Origin: Bryobacterales bacterium
GTDB taxonomy: Bacteria > Acidobacteriota > Terriglobia > Bryobacterales > Bryobacteraceae
Reading direction: 5' to 3'
Assembly (NCBI GenBank): GCA_003163855.1
Contig: PLRJ01000159.1
Coordinates: forward strand, 57,639 to 121,638
Length of the DNA stretch: 64,000 bases
Each line of letters opens with the position of its first letter. Positions within the stretch are counted from its first letter, which is position 1. Below the pieces are notes generated by a model. It was not told where the DNA came from and did not search any database. It worked only from the letters and a program-made list of their open reading frames with translations. The position numbers and the translations under genes are program-made. Shown piece after piece: positions 55,641 to 64,000 of this stretch.

Positions 55641-56357
55641 TTACCAGTCGCGCCACAGCGCAACGCCGCCCAACAGTCCGTCGTCGTTGGGCACGCGCGT
55701 CACATTCTTAGGCAGAGAAAAATCAATCTTCACCGCGTTCCCTCCGCCAATGTAAAGGTGATCGTAGTTGAACGTCGATTCCAACTGCGCGATTGCCTTC
55801 TCGATCAACTTGTTCCAGCGCTTGCGCCCGGCCTTGGCTAAGCCCTTCTTGCCGAGGAACTCTTCGTACGTCTTGCCCTTGCGCCATGGATGATGCGCTA
55901 GTTCCAACCCCGGCGTCAGACGGCCGTTCGTATAGAGCGACGACCCGAAGCCCGTGCCCAGCGTAATCACCAGTTCCACCCCGCGGCCGTGTATAGCTCC
56001 AAATCCCTGAATGGCCGCGTCATTCATTACACGAACCGGTCTGCGCCACTTACGCGCAAGAACCTTCTCCAGTTCAAAGCCGACCCAACTTGGATTGAGG
56101 TTGTGCGCGGTCAGGGTAGCCCCGCGTTTCACTACGCCGGGAAAGCCGACCGACACTCTGTCAAAGCCCTTGTCTTTGCACTTCTGCGCCAGATCGTCCA
56201 TCACCAGCAGCAGGTTCTCAGGGGTGGCCGGCTGCGGCGTCTCCACGCGCAGCCGTTCGGTTAGCGGCTTGCCTCGAGAGTCGAGCAGCATGCACTTTAC
56301 GCCCGTACCACCAATGTCGAAAACTAGCGTCACAGGATTCGGCGCCTTGGTTGCCAT
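55641..56357 (-). CDS. ppgK: Polyphosphate glucokinase-like ROK family kinase
   Basis: A 238-residue sugar kinase. VTLVFDIGGTGVKCMLLDSR carries the phosphate loop. DRVSVGFPGVVKRG, RVMNDAAIQGFGAIHGRGVE and LVITLGTGFGSSLYTNGRLT are typical of polyphosphate glucokinase and related ROK kinases, which phosphorylate glucose with ATP or polyphosphate. The zinc-binding motif of repressor-type ROK proteins is absent. The start at 56357 (MATKAPNPVTLVFDIGG) fits the family; a longer frame does not. The donor cannot be decided from sequence. Confidence 0.88.
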   Translation of the reverse strand: MATKAPNPVTLVFDIGGTGVKCMLLDSRGKPLTERLRVETPQPATPENLLLVMDDLAQKCKDKGFDRVSVGFPGVVKRGATLTAHNLNPSWVGFELEKVLARKWRRPVRVMNDAAIQGFGAIHGRGVELVITLGTGFGSSLYTNGRLTPGLELAHHPWRKGKTYEEFLGKKGLAKAGRKRWNKLIEKAIAQLESTFNYDHLYIGGGNAVKIDFSLPKNVTRVPNDDGLLGGVALWRDW

Positions 56358-56584
56358 ATGCACAAATGTATCCGACCCGCTTAATGCATTCGTACGAATA
56401 CGTGTGCTTACAACCGCCCTTGGCAGATTTTTCCACCTCACTAACCACTAGAGCAGTCGCCTAAAGCGTTGAAAAAGCTTGGTTCTACAGTTTGGCTAAC
56501 GACTTGCTGAATTAACAGCGAAGAGAGCCCAAGGCTCCTAAGAAGACAACAAAGCTTGTTCGTAGTTAGTGGAGGAGAAACAAA

Positions 56585-57289
56585 ATGCAACATTCACTTC
56601 GCCCTTTTTATATCGGCGCGCTCGCAGTCATTGGTCTGGCTTTGATCGGCACTTCGTTCGTGCCGCGCGTCAAGGCAGACGAATGGGACAAGATGACTGT
56701 GGTGACGGTAAATGAGCCCATCATCGCCGGCAACAAGGTGCTGCCGGCTGGCACCTATGTATGGAAACTGCTGGATTCGCAAAGCGACCGGCACATTGTG
56801 CAGATTTTTGATAAAGATCAGACTCATTTAGAAGAAACCATCCTAGCCATCCCAAACTACCGGCTCCAGCCAACTGGTCACACGCGCTTTGCCTTCTGGG
56901 AAACTCCAGCGGGCGTTCCGAAGGCAGTTCGAGCATGGTTCTACCCTGGTGACAACTTCGGTCAAGAGTTCGCTTATCCTAAGAAGCTTGTAGCTCAGTT
57001 GGCAGCAGCAGTGCCTGCACCTGCCGTCTATCACGAACCCGCTCCGGCTCCTCAACCAGAAGCCGCGCCTGCTCCGCAACCGGAAGCTCAGCCGCAGCCT
57101 GAACCGACCCCCGCACCTGCTCCAGTAGCGCAACCGCAACCCGAGCCTACTCCAACACCGGCGCCGGTGCAACAACCCGCACCCCAGACGCTCCCCCACA
57201 CTGCCAGCCAGAGTCCGCTCATCGCCTTGTTAGGCTTAGCGTCACTTAGCTTGGCTGGATTAATGACACTGGCGACCAAGAGGTCGTAA
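56585..57289 (+). CDS. Secreted LPxTA-anchored surface protein
   Basis: A 234-residue exported protein with a signal (IGALAVIGLALIGTSFVPRV). The globular part (DEWDKMTVVTVNEPIIAGNK, VLPAGTYVWKLLDSQSDRHI) matches a family I recall as common in Acidobacteria. Residues about 143-202 are Pro/Gln/Glu/Ala repeats (PAPQPEAAPAPQPEAQPQPE), a wall-spanning type of spacer. The end is a sorting signal: LPHTA at 203-207, a hydrophobic helix (LIALLGLASLSLAGLM), and the basic tail ATKRS. A sortase gene lies 1 kb downstream, and LPxTA is a motif used by class D sortases. GGAGGAG lies before the ATG. Confidence 0.88.
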   Translation: MQHSLRPFYIGALAVIGLALIGTSFVPRVKADEWDKMTVVTVNEPIIAGNKVLPAGTYVWKLLDSQSDRHIVQIFDKDQTHLEETILAIPNYRLQPTGHTRFAFWETPAGVPKAVRAWFYPGDNFGQEFAYPKKLVAQLAAAVPAPAVYHEPAPAPQPEAAPAPQPEAQPQPEPTPAPAPVAQPQPEPTPTPAPVQQPAPQTLPHTASQSPLIALLGLASLSLAGLMTLATKRS

Positions 57290-57310
57290 ATCGTTATACT
57301 GGCGAGAAGC

Positions 57311-57342
57311 GGGCGGTCATCTTTCGGATGGCCGCCCTGTTT
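57311..57342 (+). terminator. Probable rho-independent terminator
   Basis: GGGCGGTCAT (57311-57320) pairs with ATGGCCGCCC (57328-57337) to give a 10-bp stem with a 7-base loop, followed by TGTTT. It follows the LPxTA gene and precedes the VWFA gene, so those two may be separate transcripts or subject to partial read-through. Confidence 0.6.
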
Positions 57343-57349
57343 GGCATAT

Positions 57350-58246
57350 ATGAAACCTCTTCTCTCGCGACGGGAACTACTGACCGCGCTAGCTGCGGTG
57401 CCGCTCCTGGCACAGGAGAAGGAACCGTTCACCATTACTGACAATGTCCGCCTGGTGCTGCTGGATGTCAGCGTCAGAAATAAAGATGGCTCTTACGTGA
57501 ACGGGCTGAACAAACAAGACTTCAAGGTTCTCGACTCCGGGAAACCAACTCCTATAACAGAATTCTCGAACGCGGATGCTCCAGTCACCGTTGGGCTGAT
57601 ACTCGATGACAGCGGCAGCATGCGCAACAACCGTCCGGGCGTCGTGCTGGCGGGCCTGGCTTTCGCCAAAGTGAGCAATCCGCATGATGAGTTCTTTGTA
57701 GTCAACTTCAACGATCAAGTTATTCCGGGCCTGCCTCCTCATGTTTCTTTCACCGATAACATCACCGAACTGCAAAAAGCGCTCTACATGGGCGACCCGG
57801 TCGGCAAGACCAAGCTGTACGACGCCATTGCTTACGGGCTGCGGCACCTGGAAGAGGGCCATCATGAAAAACGCACGCTTATTGTTGTAAGCGACGGTGG
57901 CGACAACGCCAGCAAAGTCTCGCAAAAGGAAGTCATCAGTCTGATTGAACAGAGTAGAGCCACCATTTACACCATCGGACTAGTCGATTCCAGCGACGGC
58001 GACTTGCAGCCGCAAGTGCTCCGCCGCTTCTCTGCCATCAGCGGAGGCGAGTATTTTGAGCCCCAGAAGAGCGACGACGTCATCCAGGTGATGTACAGAA
58101 TTGCAAAGGACATTCGGAATCGCTACTCGATTGGTTTTACGCCGGAGACCGGCGAGGTGGCCCGGAGCCGGCACAGCGTCAAAGTTATCGCCACGCATGA
58201 CGGCGTGAAACTGAATGTGAAAACCCGATCGTTCTACAGCGCCTAA
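57350..58246 (+). CDS. VWFA-related acidobacterial domain protein
   Basis: A 298-residue secreted von Willebrand factor A protein of the type common in Acidobacteria. It opens with a twin-arginine-like signal (MKPLLSRRELLTALAAVPLL). The N-terminal domain is VRLVLLDVSVRNKDGSYVNG, then LNKQDFKVLDSGKP. The MIDAS metal site is GLILDDSGSMRNN, with DPVGKTKLYDAI and IVVSDGGDNASK completing it. Such modules bind proteins through the metal. It is translationally close to the sortase (3-bp gap) and downstream of the LPxTA gene. ATG 57350 is preferred to a TTG 9 bp upstream. Confidence 0.88.
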   Translation: MKPLLSRRELLTALAAVPLLAQEKEPFTITDNVRLVLLDVSVRNKDGSYVNGLNKQDFKVLDSGKPTPITEFSNADAPVTVGLILDDSGSMRNNRPGVVLAGLAFAKVSNPHDEFFVVNFNDQVIPGLPPHVSFTDNITELQKALYMGDPVGKTKLYDAIAYGLRHLEEGHHEKRTLIVVSDGGDNASKVSQKEVISLIEQSRATIYTIGLVDSSDGDLQPQVLRRFSAISGGEYFEPQKSDDVIQVMYRIAKDIRNRYSIGFTPETGEVARSRHSVKVIATHDGVKLNVKTRSFYSA

Positions 58247-58249
58247 CCA

Positions 58250-59002
58250 ATGCCAGCGACGACTCAAGCTATTTGCAAACCTGGCATCCATACCTTCAAC
58301 CGTGCCCGCTTTGCTGCTCCTGTTGAGCCGGGGCGGGGGCAGGGCCTCAGCATCTTGATCGTCGTGCTGGCGCTTCTTGGCATCGGCGGCCTTGGCTACT
58401 ACGCCTACACGCTGGCGGACCAAAGAATTTACCAGGCTTACGCCAACTGGTCCTTTGAACAGCAGATTGCCGGCTTCCAGCATCATGCTTTTAGCGATTA
58501 TGTCCGCTTCCTGGCCGGAGCCAAAACTGAGGAAGCACCCGTCGCACCGCGGGTCGAGACCGAACTGCCGCAGCCCGCTACTGGAGCCATCATCGGACGA
58601 GTCGAAATTGGCCGGCTCCATCTTTCCGCCATCGTTCGTCAAGGCGTGGATGACGCCACACTGCGCGATTCCGTCGGCCACGTGCCTTCCACCGCGTTGC
58701 CGGGAGAAGCCGGGAACTTCGCCATTGCCGCGCATCGCGATACCTTGTTTCGCGCCCTCAAGGACATACAAAAAGACGATTTGATCAGCTTCCAATCAGC
58801 CAAGGGCACGTACACCTATGAGGTTCAAGCCACAAAAATCGTCAAACCGACCGATGTCAGCGTACTTCGTCCTGACGGCGGCGGCCTCATTCAAGCGCCT
58901 GATGAAAATCGCAAGCTGCTAACGATGATCACCTGCTACCCGTTTTATTACGTCGGCTCGGCGCCCAAACGTTTCATCGTTGAGGCCAAACTGGTAAAAT
59001 AA
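58250..59002 (+). CDS. Sortase, class D-like
   Basis: A 250-residue membrane-anchored transpeptidase. One N-terminal helix (SILIVVLALLGIGGLGYYAY) is followed by a linker and the sortase beta-barrel: IIGRVEIGRLHLSAIVRQGV, the catalytic His in GNFAIAAHRDTLFRALKDI, the Cys in LLTMITCYPFYYVGSAP, and the Arg in KRFIVEAKLVK. The TCYPFxYVG form resembles class D sortases. It follows the VWFA gene by 3 bp, and the LPxTA protein encoded 1 kb upstream is the obvious candidate substrate. The acceptor in a diderm cell is unknown. Confidence 0.9.
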   Translation: MPATTQAICKPGIHTFNRARFAAPVEPGRGQGLSILIVVLALLGIGGLGYYAYTLADQRIYQAYANWSFEQQIAGFQHHAFSDYVRFLAGAKTEEAPVAPRVETELPQPATGAIIGRVEIGRLHLSAIVRQGVDDATLRDSVGHVPSTALPGEAGNFAIAAHRDTLFRALKDIQKDDLISFQSAKGTYTYEVQATKIVKPTDVSVLRPDGGGLIQAPDENRKLLTMITCYPFYYVGSAPKRFIVEAKLVK

Positions 59003-59009
59003 AGCCAGT

Positions 59010-59083
59010 TGGGAGATCGTCTAATGGTAAGACTGCAGATTCTGGATCTGCGTATCGGGGTTCGAGTCCCTGTCTCCCAGCCA
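59010..59083 (+). tRNA. tRNA-Gln (anticodon CTG)
   Basis: A 74-base cloverleaf. The acceptor stem is TGGGAGA (59010-59016) with TCTCCCA (59073-59079), followed by G and an encoded CCA. The anticodon stem GCAGA/TCTGC holds the loop TTCTGGA with anticodon CTG at 59042-59044. The T-loop TTCGAGT is normal. It reads the glutamine codon CAG. It follows the sortase stop by 7 bp and converges on the VPS10/BNR gene. Confidence 0.96.
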
Positions 59084-59084
59084 G

Positions 59085-62000
59085 TCACTCTGCCGCAGCC
59101 TGCGCTTTAAGCGAGTTCCATTTTCCCATCAAGGTCTCTAACGCCGCGCGCCGCTTGGTAATAGCCGCAACGGTGGGCATATTGGGCGCAACATCCGCTT
59201 CCTGCAAATTCTGCATCAGCCCCAGCAGCGATCCGCTCACCGAGGTTAAGGAATCCGGACCACCGGGCCCACGCCTTCCGCCGCCGCCGCGTCCCGCGGA
59301 TTCTCCAGCCAGTGCTTGAATGCTCTTATCCAACTCAGCCAATTTGTCGGCGCCGCCTGCCTTCATCCGCTCCTGCAGATTTTCGCGAAACGCCTTGATT
59401 TCCTCTATGGTCTTGGTGCTGGCTAGCACGTCGTCATAGATCTGTTTCGACAACGTAAATTGCTGCGTGATGCCGGCAAGACTCGTCTTCACGCGCGGGT
59501 CCATCTTCACTGTTATGGGCTGCGTATACGTCTTGCCTCCGGCCGTTAAGCGCACAGTGTACTTTCCCGGCATCACCCACGGCGAGTTTGGCGCCGGAGG
59601 TGTGTCCTCATAAATTGCCTGCATCGGATACTGGCGGGTGCGCTCGGGCAGGGGTGTCCAGCGCATGTTCCACAAGAATCTGTGCAAGCCGGGCTCATTT
59701 GACAGATGCTCGGGAGGACGCACCCAGTAACGGGGAATGGGAAGACGCGGATCAATCGCGGGTATCGGATCGCTGCTGGAATATTTCCTCACCAAGTGAC
59801 CCGCGCTATCTAAAATCTCGAGCGTTACTTCGCCGCTACTGCTGTTACCCAGCAGATAGTCGATCACTGCGCCGTCTGGAGGGTTTTTGCCTGCGGGAAC
59901 ATCCGGCGGTAGAGGTGTATCGGTATTGGTGTCCCACCGAACTCGCATGGCCACTTCCGGCTGGAACAAATGTGCCTCCGAATCTACGACCTTTTCGCTG
60001 AGCTCGCGGAGCGGCTGTATATCGTCTAAAATCCAGAAGCCGCGGCCATGTGTGGCGGCAATTAAATCGTCGTCCTTGATCAAAAGATCGCGGATGGAGG
60101 TCGCCGGCATATTGTTGCGTAACGATTGCCACTGCTCGCCATCATCAAACGAAACATACACCGTGCGCTCACTGCCGGCAAATAACAAACCCTTATGTTT
60201 CGGATCCTCGCGCACCACATTGATGGGTGCACCATCCGGTATTCCGTTGACGATCTCGGTCCAGTTTGCGCCGCTATCGCGCGTGCGGTAGATATGCGGC
60301 CGCATGTCATCCAAACGCAACGTGTTTACGGCGATATAGGCACTTCCCAGATTGAAATGACTCGCATCGATGATCGAGACCTTCGCCCAGGGAACCAGCG
60401 CCGGCGGAGTGACATTCTTCCAATGCGCGCCTCCATCCATGGTCACTTGTACCTGGCCATCGTCGGTGCCGGCCCAGATTGCATTCAAATCCAGCGGTGA
60501 AGGACTGACCGCGTAAATGACACCGCGCTGGGTAGGCTGCGCGGACGGTGAGTTCTTGTAGATGCCGATGGTATCGGGCTCCTGCCATGTCTTGCGACTG
60601 AGATCGGGACTGATTTCCTGCCAAGTCTCACCACCATTGCGGGTCTTCCACAGAGTATTGGCCGCAAAGAAAAGGGTATGCGGATCTTTCGGAGAAAACA
60701 CCAGCGGCGCAGTCCGAACGGCCCGGTAATCGCCATCGCGCAGCGGTTTGGGACCGACATTGGTCACCTGTCCTGTGCGCCGGTCATAACGGGTCACTTT
60801 GCCGCCATAAACGAAGTTCGCGTCCAGCGGATCGGGCACCGCATTGCCATATTCTTCCACTCCGACGGGATGCCAGTCGCGAAACGTGATCTCACCATCC
60901 TGCCCGCGCGTCAGCACACAGGCCGATCCGCTCTCCTGCTGGCCGCTGCATACCCGGTACGGAAAATCGTTATCAGCGGCAACGTGGTACATCTGCGCCG
61001 TGGGTTGGTTGTACCAGTCGGTCCATGTGTCACCGTCATTCACTGTGACAATCGCTCCCTGGTCACTAACAACCAGCTTGATCTCAGGATGATTGGGATT
61101 GATCCAGATGCCCTGATAATCGTCACCACCCGGAGCGCCCCGGATGCCAGTCCAAGTCTTCCCTCCGTCGGTGGACTTCCATGTCACAACACTTGCGCTG
61201 TAGACAATATCGGCATTTTTCGGATCCACTACCGGAACCGGTAGATCACCGCCGCCGATGCGCTGCGCTGGTCTGGGATCGTCGGTAATCTTCACCCAGC
61301 TCTGGCCGGCATCGTCCGACCGATAGATGCCGAGCCCGCGCTGCGTTGCTACCGAGGCGAAAACTCGGCTGGTTTGGCTGGGTGCGATGGCCAGATTCGC
61401 CTGCACGACGCCATCCGGAGGCAACCCACCGGTAAGTTTCTGCCAGCTTTTCCCGCCGTCTTTCGATTTGAAGATACCGCCGTTGGTACCGCTCCACGCG
61501 CCGTTTTCCCAGGGTCCCTGGCGCGCCTCCCACAGGGACGCATAAAGTATGTCCGGGTTGGAGGGGTCCATCTTGATGTCGTTCGCGCCGGTATTCTCAT
61601 CGATATGGAGCGACTGTTCAAACGTCTGGCCGCCATCGGTGGAACTGTAAACTCCACGCTCTTTATTTGGTCCATAGGGGTGACCCAGCACGGCCACAAA
61701 CAAACGATTGGGATCGCGCGGATCCACTGCAATCTGGGGAATCTGCTGGCCTGCCCGCAGTCCCAGGTGCTTCCACGTCTGGCCTCCATCCACTGACTTA
61801 TAAATGCCATCGCCGGTAGACAGATCGGGCCGCTGTAAACCTTCTCCGCTGCCGACGTAGATGATGTTCGGATCGGAAGGCGCTATCGCAATGGCCCCCA
61901 CAGATCCGGTATCTTCATGGTCGAAGATGGGATTCCAGGTGTGGCCGTAGTCGTTCGTCTTCCACACGCCGCCATTCACCTGCGCCATGAAGAAAACATT

Positions 62001-62156
62001 AGGCTGGCTGGGAATACCAGCCAGTGCCCTCGTGCGCCCGCCCCTGAACGGGCCAATATCGCGCCAGCGCAACTCGGTAAAAAGCTTTCCATCGTACGTG
62101 GCGCCGGCGGCTATGCCTGCCACGCATGCCAACCCGCATAATAACCGTATCTTCAT
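59085..62156 (-). CDS. Secreted VPS10/BNR-repeat (sortilin-like glycosidase) protein
   Basis: A 1023-residue exported protein (signal MKIRLLCGLACVAGIAAG). The N-terminal two thirds form two beta-propellers of Asp-box/BNR repeats: SVDGGQTWKHL, STDGGQTFEQS, SKDGGKSWQKL, STDGGKTWTGI, TRNGGETWQEI and TMDGGAHWKNV. After the propeller, GRGFWILDDIQPLRELSEKV marks the linker, and a C-terminal beta domain (PGKYTVRLTAGGKTYTQPIT) is followed by a helical tail. The family is annotated as glycosyl hydrolase or sortilin-like; no catalytic activity is proven. It is a paralogue of the gene 7 bp upstream on the same strand. Confidence 0.92.
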   Translation of the reverse strand: MKIRLLCGLACVAGIAAGATYDGKLFTELRWRDIGPFRGGRTRALAGIPSQPNVFFMAQVNGGVWKTNDYGHTWNPIFDHEDTGSVGAIAIAPSDPNIIYVGSGEGLQRPDLSTGDGIYKSVDGGQTWKHLGLRAGQQIPQIAVDPRDPNRLFVAVLGHPYGPNKERGVYSSTDGGQTFEQSLHIDENTGANDIKMDPSNPDILYASLWEARQGPWENGAWSGTNGGIFKSKDGGKSWQKLTGGLPPDGVVQANLAIAPSQTSRVFASVATQRGLGIYRSDDAGQSWVKITDDPRPAQRIGGGDLPVPVVDPKNADIVYSASVVTWKSTDGGKTWTGIRGAPGGDDYQGIWINPNHPEIKLVVSDQGAIVTVNDGDTWTDWYNQPTAQMYHVAADNDFPYRVCSGQQESGSACVLTRGQDGEITFRDWHPVGVEEYGNAVPDPLDANFVYGGKVTRYDRRTGQVTNVGPKPLRDGDYRAVRTAPLVFSPKDPHTLFFAANTLWKTRNGGETWQEISPDLSRKTWQEPDTIGIYKNSPSAQPTQRGVIYAVSPSPLDLNAIWAGTDDGQVQVTMDGGAHWKNVTPPALVPWAKVSIIDASHFNLGSAYIAVNTLRLDDMRPHIYRTRDSGANWTEIVNGIPDGAPINVVREDPKHKGLLFAGSERTVYVSFDDGEQWQSLRNNMPATSIRDLLIKDDDLIAATHGRGFWILDDIQPLRELSEKVVDSEAHLFQPEVAMRVRWDTNTDTPLPPDVPAGKNPPDGAVIDYLLGNSSSGEVTLEILDSAGHLVRKYSSSDPIPAIDPRLPIPRYWVRPPEHLSNEPGLHRFLWNMRWTPLPERTRQYPMQAIYEDTPPAPNSPWVMPGKYTVRLTAGGKTYTQPITVKMDPRVKTSLAGITQQFTLSKQIYDDVLASTKTIEEIKAFRENLQERMKAGGADKLAELDKSIQALAGESAGRGGGGRRGPGGPDSLTSVSGSLLGLMQNLQEADVAPNMPTVAAITKRRAALETLMGKWNSLKAQAAAE

Positions 62157-62163
62157 CGTTTTC

Positions 62164-64000
62164 CTATGAACCCAGAATCGAACTCAACTCGCTGATCTCT
62201 TTATCCAGTTGCTTGCGCAGCACCGCATAGCGGTCGAACGCATCCTGACCAATCTTCTGGTCTGCGCCGCTGGTCAATGTATACAAATAAGTGATATGTG
62301 TAGCCAGTTCCGGCTTGCTGTAACGAATGGGCGGCGTAATCAGATGGGCCGCAAACTCGTTCAACCTGGCCAGGCGCCCCGCATCGGTGCCGGTGGCGGA
62401 TTTTAATCGTCCCTGTTCAGCCCGAACCTTGGCCACAAGCTTATTCACTTCGCTGACCATATCTCGCACGCGAACACTGAAGTCAAACTGCTCTTTCAAA
62501 TCCGCCGTTGTCACTCCCGCATTGGCCACTCGCGGATCTTCCATAACCTCGAAAGGCTGTGTGGAAGTGTAGGCTCCCGCCGTCAGCTTCACCATGTACT
62601 TACCGGGAACCGCTCGAGGGCCGTTCGGTCCCTCCGGTCTGCGCTCGCTCATCCAAGGTCCACCGCAGCGCAGATCCCAGGTGAATCGGTGCATGCCCGC
62701 TGTCTTATCGATGATCACCGGAGCCGCGCGCGGCATGTACTCTTCCTCATCTCCGCCGCCGGCATCACCGCCGCGCTCGCGCGCCGCGCCTGTGCTGGTG
62801 AAGGTCCTGAGCAGCTTGCCCTGACCATCCATAATCTCGAGCTTTACGTCTTCGGTCGTGCCGGCCGCCAGATAGTAATTCACAATTGCGCCTGATGCCG
62901 GATACTCCGGCTGACCCGAACCGCCCCTGGAACCGCCGCCTTCGCCCGAAAAATGCTGCGGCACGCGCACAGCTTCTCTTGGTTGATAGAGATAAGCCTT
63001 AGCGCCTTCATCGGGCAGCTGATGCAGCGGCGTCAGGTCGTCCAGAATCCAGAACGATCTTCCCTGGGTGGATATCACCAGGTCTTTGTGCGCCACCTTG
63101 ATATCGGTAATCGGCGTTACCGGCAGATTCAACTGAAACGACTGCCAGTGGCCGCCGTTATCGAAGGAGATGTACATGCCGAACTCGGTGCCCGCATAAA
63201 GCAACCCATCGCGATCGGGATCTTCCCTCACTACGCGCGTGGGTTCGTCTTTGGCAATGCCGTTGGTCCCATCCGTCAGCCGGGTCCAGCTTTTTCCATA
63301 ATCGTTCGTACGATAAATATACGGAGCAAAATCTCCGAGCAGATAACGATAGATGGCCACGTAAGCCGTTCCGGCATGACGCGGGCTTGGTTCAATGTTC
63401 TGCACGCGCCCACCTGGAGCAAGATCGGGCGGAGTGACATTTTTCCAAGTCTTGCCGTCGTCCTGGGTAACCGAAACCAGCCCGTCGTTCGATCCCGCCC
63501 AAATTACACCTTGCTTCACGGGTGATTCCCGAATCGCATACAAAGTGCTGTAAATTTCCTCACCTGTGGCGTCGCGAGTAATCGGTTCCCCGCTCGCGCC
63601 TTGCGTCCCGGGAGGATGGGCCGTCAGGTCTGGACTCAGCCGCTTCCAGTGCACACCGCCATCGGAGGTTCGATACAGATATTGCGAACCATAATAGACG
63701 GGATAAGGGGGAAACGGAGAAACCTCCATCGGAGAAACTCGCTGGAACCTGTCAATCAAGTCGCTGCCCGCGTTGCCGTAGAGCGATTCGGCACCAATCC
63801 AGTAGCGCTCTTCATCGGTGCTCTCAATATTCATGCGAGTGAACTGACCCTTACAACCTCCATAAACCACTTTGGCGTCTGCCGGATTCGGAATGATGGG
63901 TCCCGTCTCGCAGCCCGGCCCAACCCGGAACTCCTGTCCGTCGGCCGGCGGCAAACTCGGAATGATAACCGTGGTATTGTCCTGTTGCGCTCCATAAACT
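62164..64000 (-). CDS. Secreted VPS10/BNR-repeat protein, second copy (partial, 5' end outside window)
   Basis: The frame is open to the right edge of the window, where it reads YGAQQDNTTVIIPSLPPADG, so the start lies beyond 64000; a methionine-like codon at 63954 is internal. The visible 612 or so residues contain BNR units (TSDGGVHWKRL, TQDDGKTWKNV, TNDYGKSWTRL, SFDNGGHWQSF), the linker GRSFWILDDLTPLHQLPDEG, and the C-terminal beta domain PGKYMVKLTAGAYTSTQPFE with the helical tail. It matches the gene at 59085 in architecture, indicating tandem duplication and divergence. The 7-bp gap between them supports cotranscription. Confidence 0.9.
   Translation of the reverse strand, partial: VYGAQQDNTTVIIPSLPPADGQEFRVGPGCETGPIIPNPADAKVVYGGCKGQFTRMNIESTDEERYWIGAESLYGNAGSDLIDRFQRVSPMEVSPFPPYPVYYGSQYLYRTSDGGVHWKRLSPDLTAHPPGTQGASGEPITRDATGEEIYSTLYAIRESPVKQGVIWAGSNDGLVSVTQDDGKTWKNVTPPDLAPGGRVQNIEPSPRHAGTAYVAIYRYLLGDFAPYIYRTNDYGKSWTRLTDGTNGIAKDEPTRVVREDPDRDGLLYAGTEFGMYISFDNGGHWQSFQLNLPVTPITDIKVAHKDLVISTQGRSFWILDDLTPLHQLPDEGAKAYLYQPREAVRVPQHFSGEGGGSRGGSGQPEYPASGAIVNYYLAAGTTEDVKLEIMDGQGKLLRTFTSTGAARERGGDAGGGDEEEYMPRAAPVIIDKTAGMHRFTWDLRCGGPWMSERRPEGPNGPRAVPGKYMVKLTAGAYTSTQPFEVMEDPRVANAGVTTADLKEQFDFSVRVRDMVSEVNKLVAKVRAEQGRLKSATGTDAGRLARLNEFAAHLITPPIRYSKPELATHITYLYTLTSGADQKIGQDAFDRYAVLRKQLDKEISELSSILGS

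Overview
The window is a 64 kb stretch of bacterial chromosome with a moderately high G+C content. It most resembles an Acidobacteriota genome, probably Solibacter/Bryobacter-like. The clues are an acidobacterial VWFA-type protein, an LPxTA-anchored DEW-type secreted protein next to a class D-like sortase, tandem secreted VPS10/BNR proteins, several Uma2/Rpn nuclease genes, a fused Kgd-type 2-oxoglutarate dehydrogenase, and an MCE transporter with repeat-rich MlaD. The taxonomic call is inference from gene content; no rRNA gene is present. Gene density is high, and no gene-free stretch exceeds about 300 bp once small genes are counted.

Layout. 1-0.6 kb: end of a rhamnose catabolism operon (aldolase/dehydrogenase tail, rhaM). 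0.58-1.8 kb: an accessory patch with a tandem 38-bp double-palindrome repeat and a gene of the NA..STGP..GK family. 1.8-5.9 kb: a two-gene operon of a membrane-anchored TIR protein and a secreted protein with eleven 49-residue TPR-like repeats. 6.0-8.0 kb: acyltransferase and DUF2076 protein. 8.1-13.3 kb: gdhA, mutS, anmK, closely packed and closed by a terminator. 13.9-23.3 kb: a two-partner secretion locus, with a 2538-residue GLUG/MBG-repeat exoprotein and its ShlB/FhaC-type transporter. 23.3-29.9 kb: trehalose synthase-maltokinase fusion, secreted oxidoreductase, glycosyltransferase, Rpn-type nuclease. 29.9-38.4 kb: kgd, prfB (with its programmed +1 frameshift), Sua5/TsaC, transaldolase, murB, vapBC. 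38.5-44.1 kb: mlaEFD lipid transporter, an Fn3 lipoprotein and hslVU. 44.3-48.6 kb: rel, Uma2, DUF971, TonB. 48.8-53.9 kb: esterase, acpP-fabF, a second Uma2, small unknowns, DUF6807. 54.0-59.1 kb: tatA-tatC, polyphosphate glucokinase, then an LPxTA surface protein, a VWFA protein and a sortase, and tRNA-Gln. 59.1-64 kb: two tandem VPS10/BNR proteins, the second cut by the window end.

How the genes fit together. Most of the window is housekeeping: translation termination, tRNA modification, protein quality control, stringent response, fatty-acid synthesis, Tat export, outer-membrane lipid traffic and peptidoglycan synthesis and recycling. The surface and accessory content stands out against it. 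Points that deserve a second look are: (1) the TIR/TPR operon, which looks like a trans-envelope sensor; (2) the sortase with an LPxTA substrate in a Gram-negative-type genome; (3) the MlaF ATPase, which lacks both the Walker-B glutamate and the H-loop histidine; (4) the palindromic repeat array beside the STGP-family gene; (5) the giant two-partner exoprotein; and (6) Uma2 genes sitting within about 20 bp downstream of rel and fabF.
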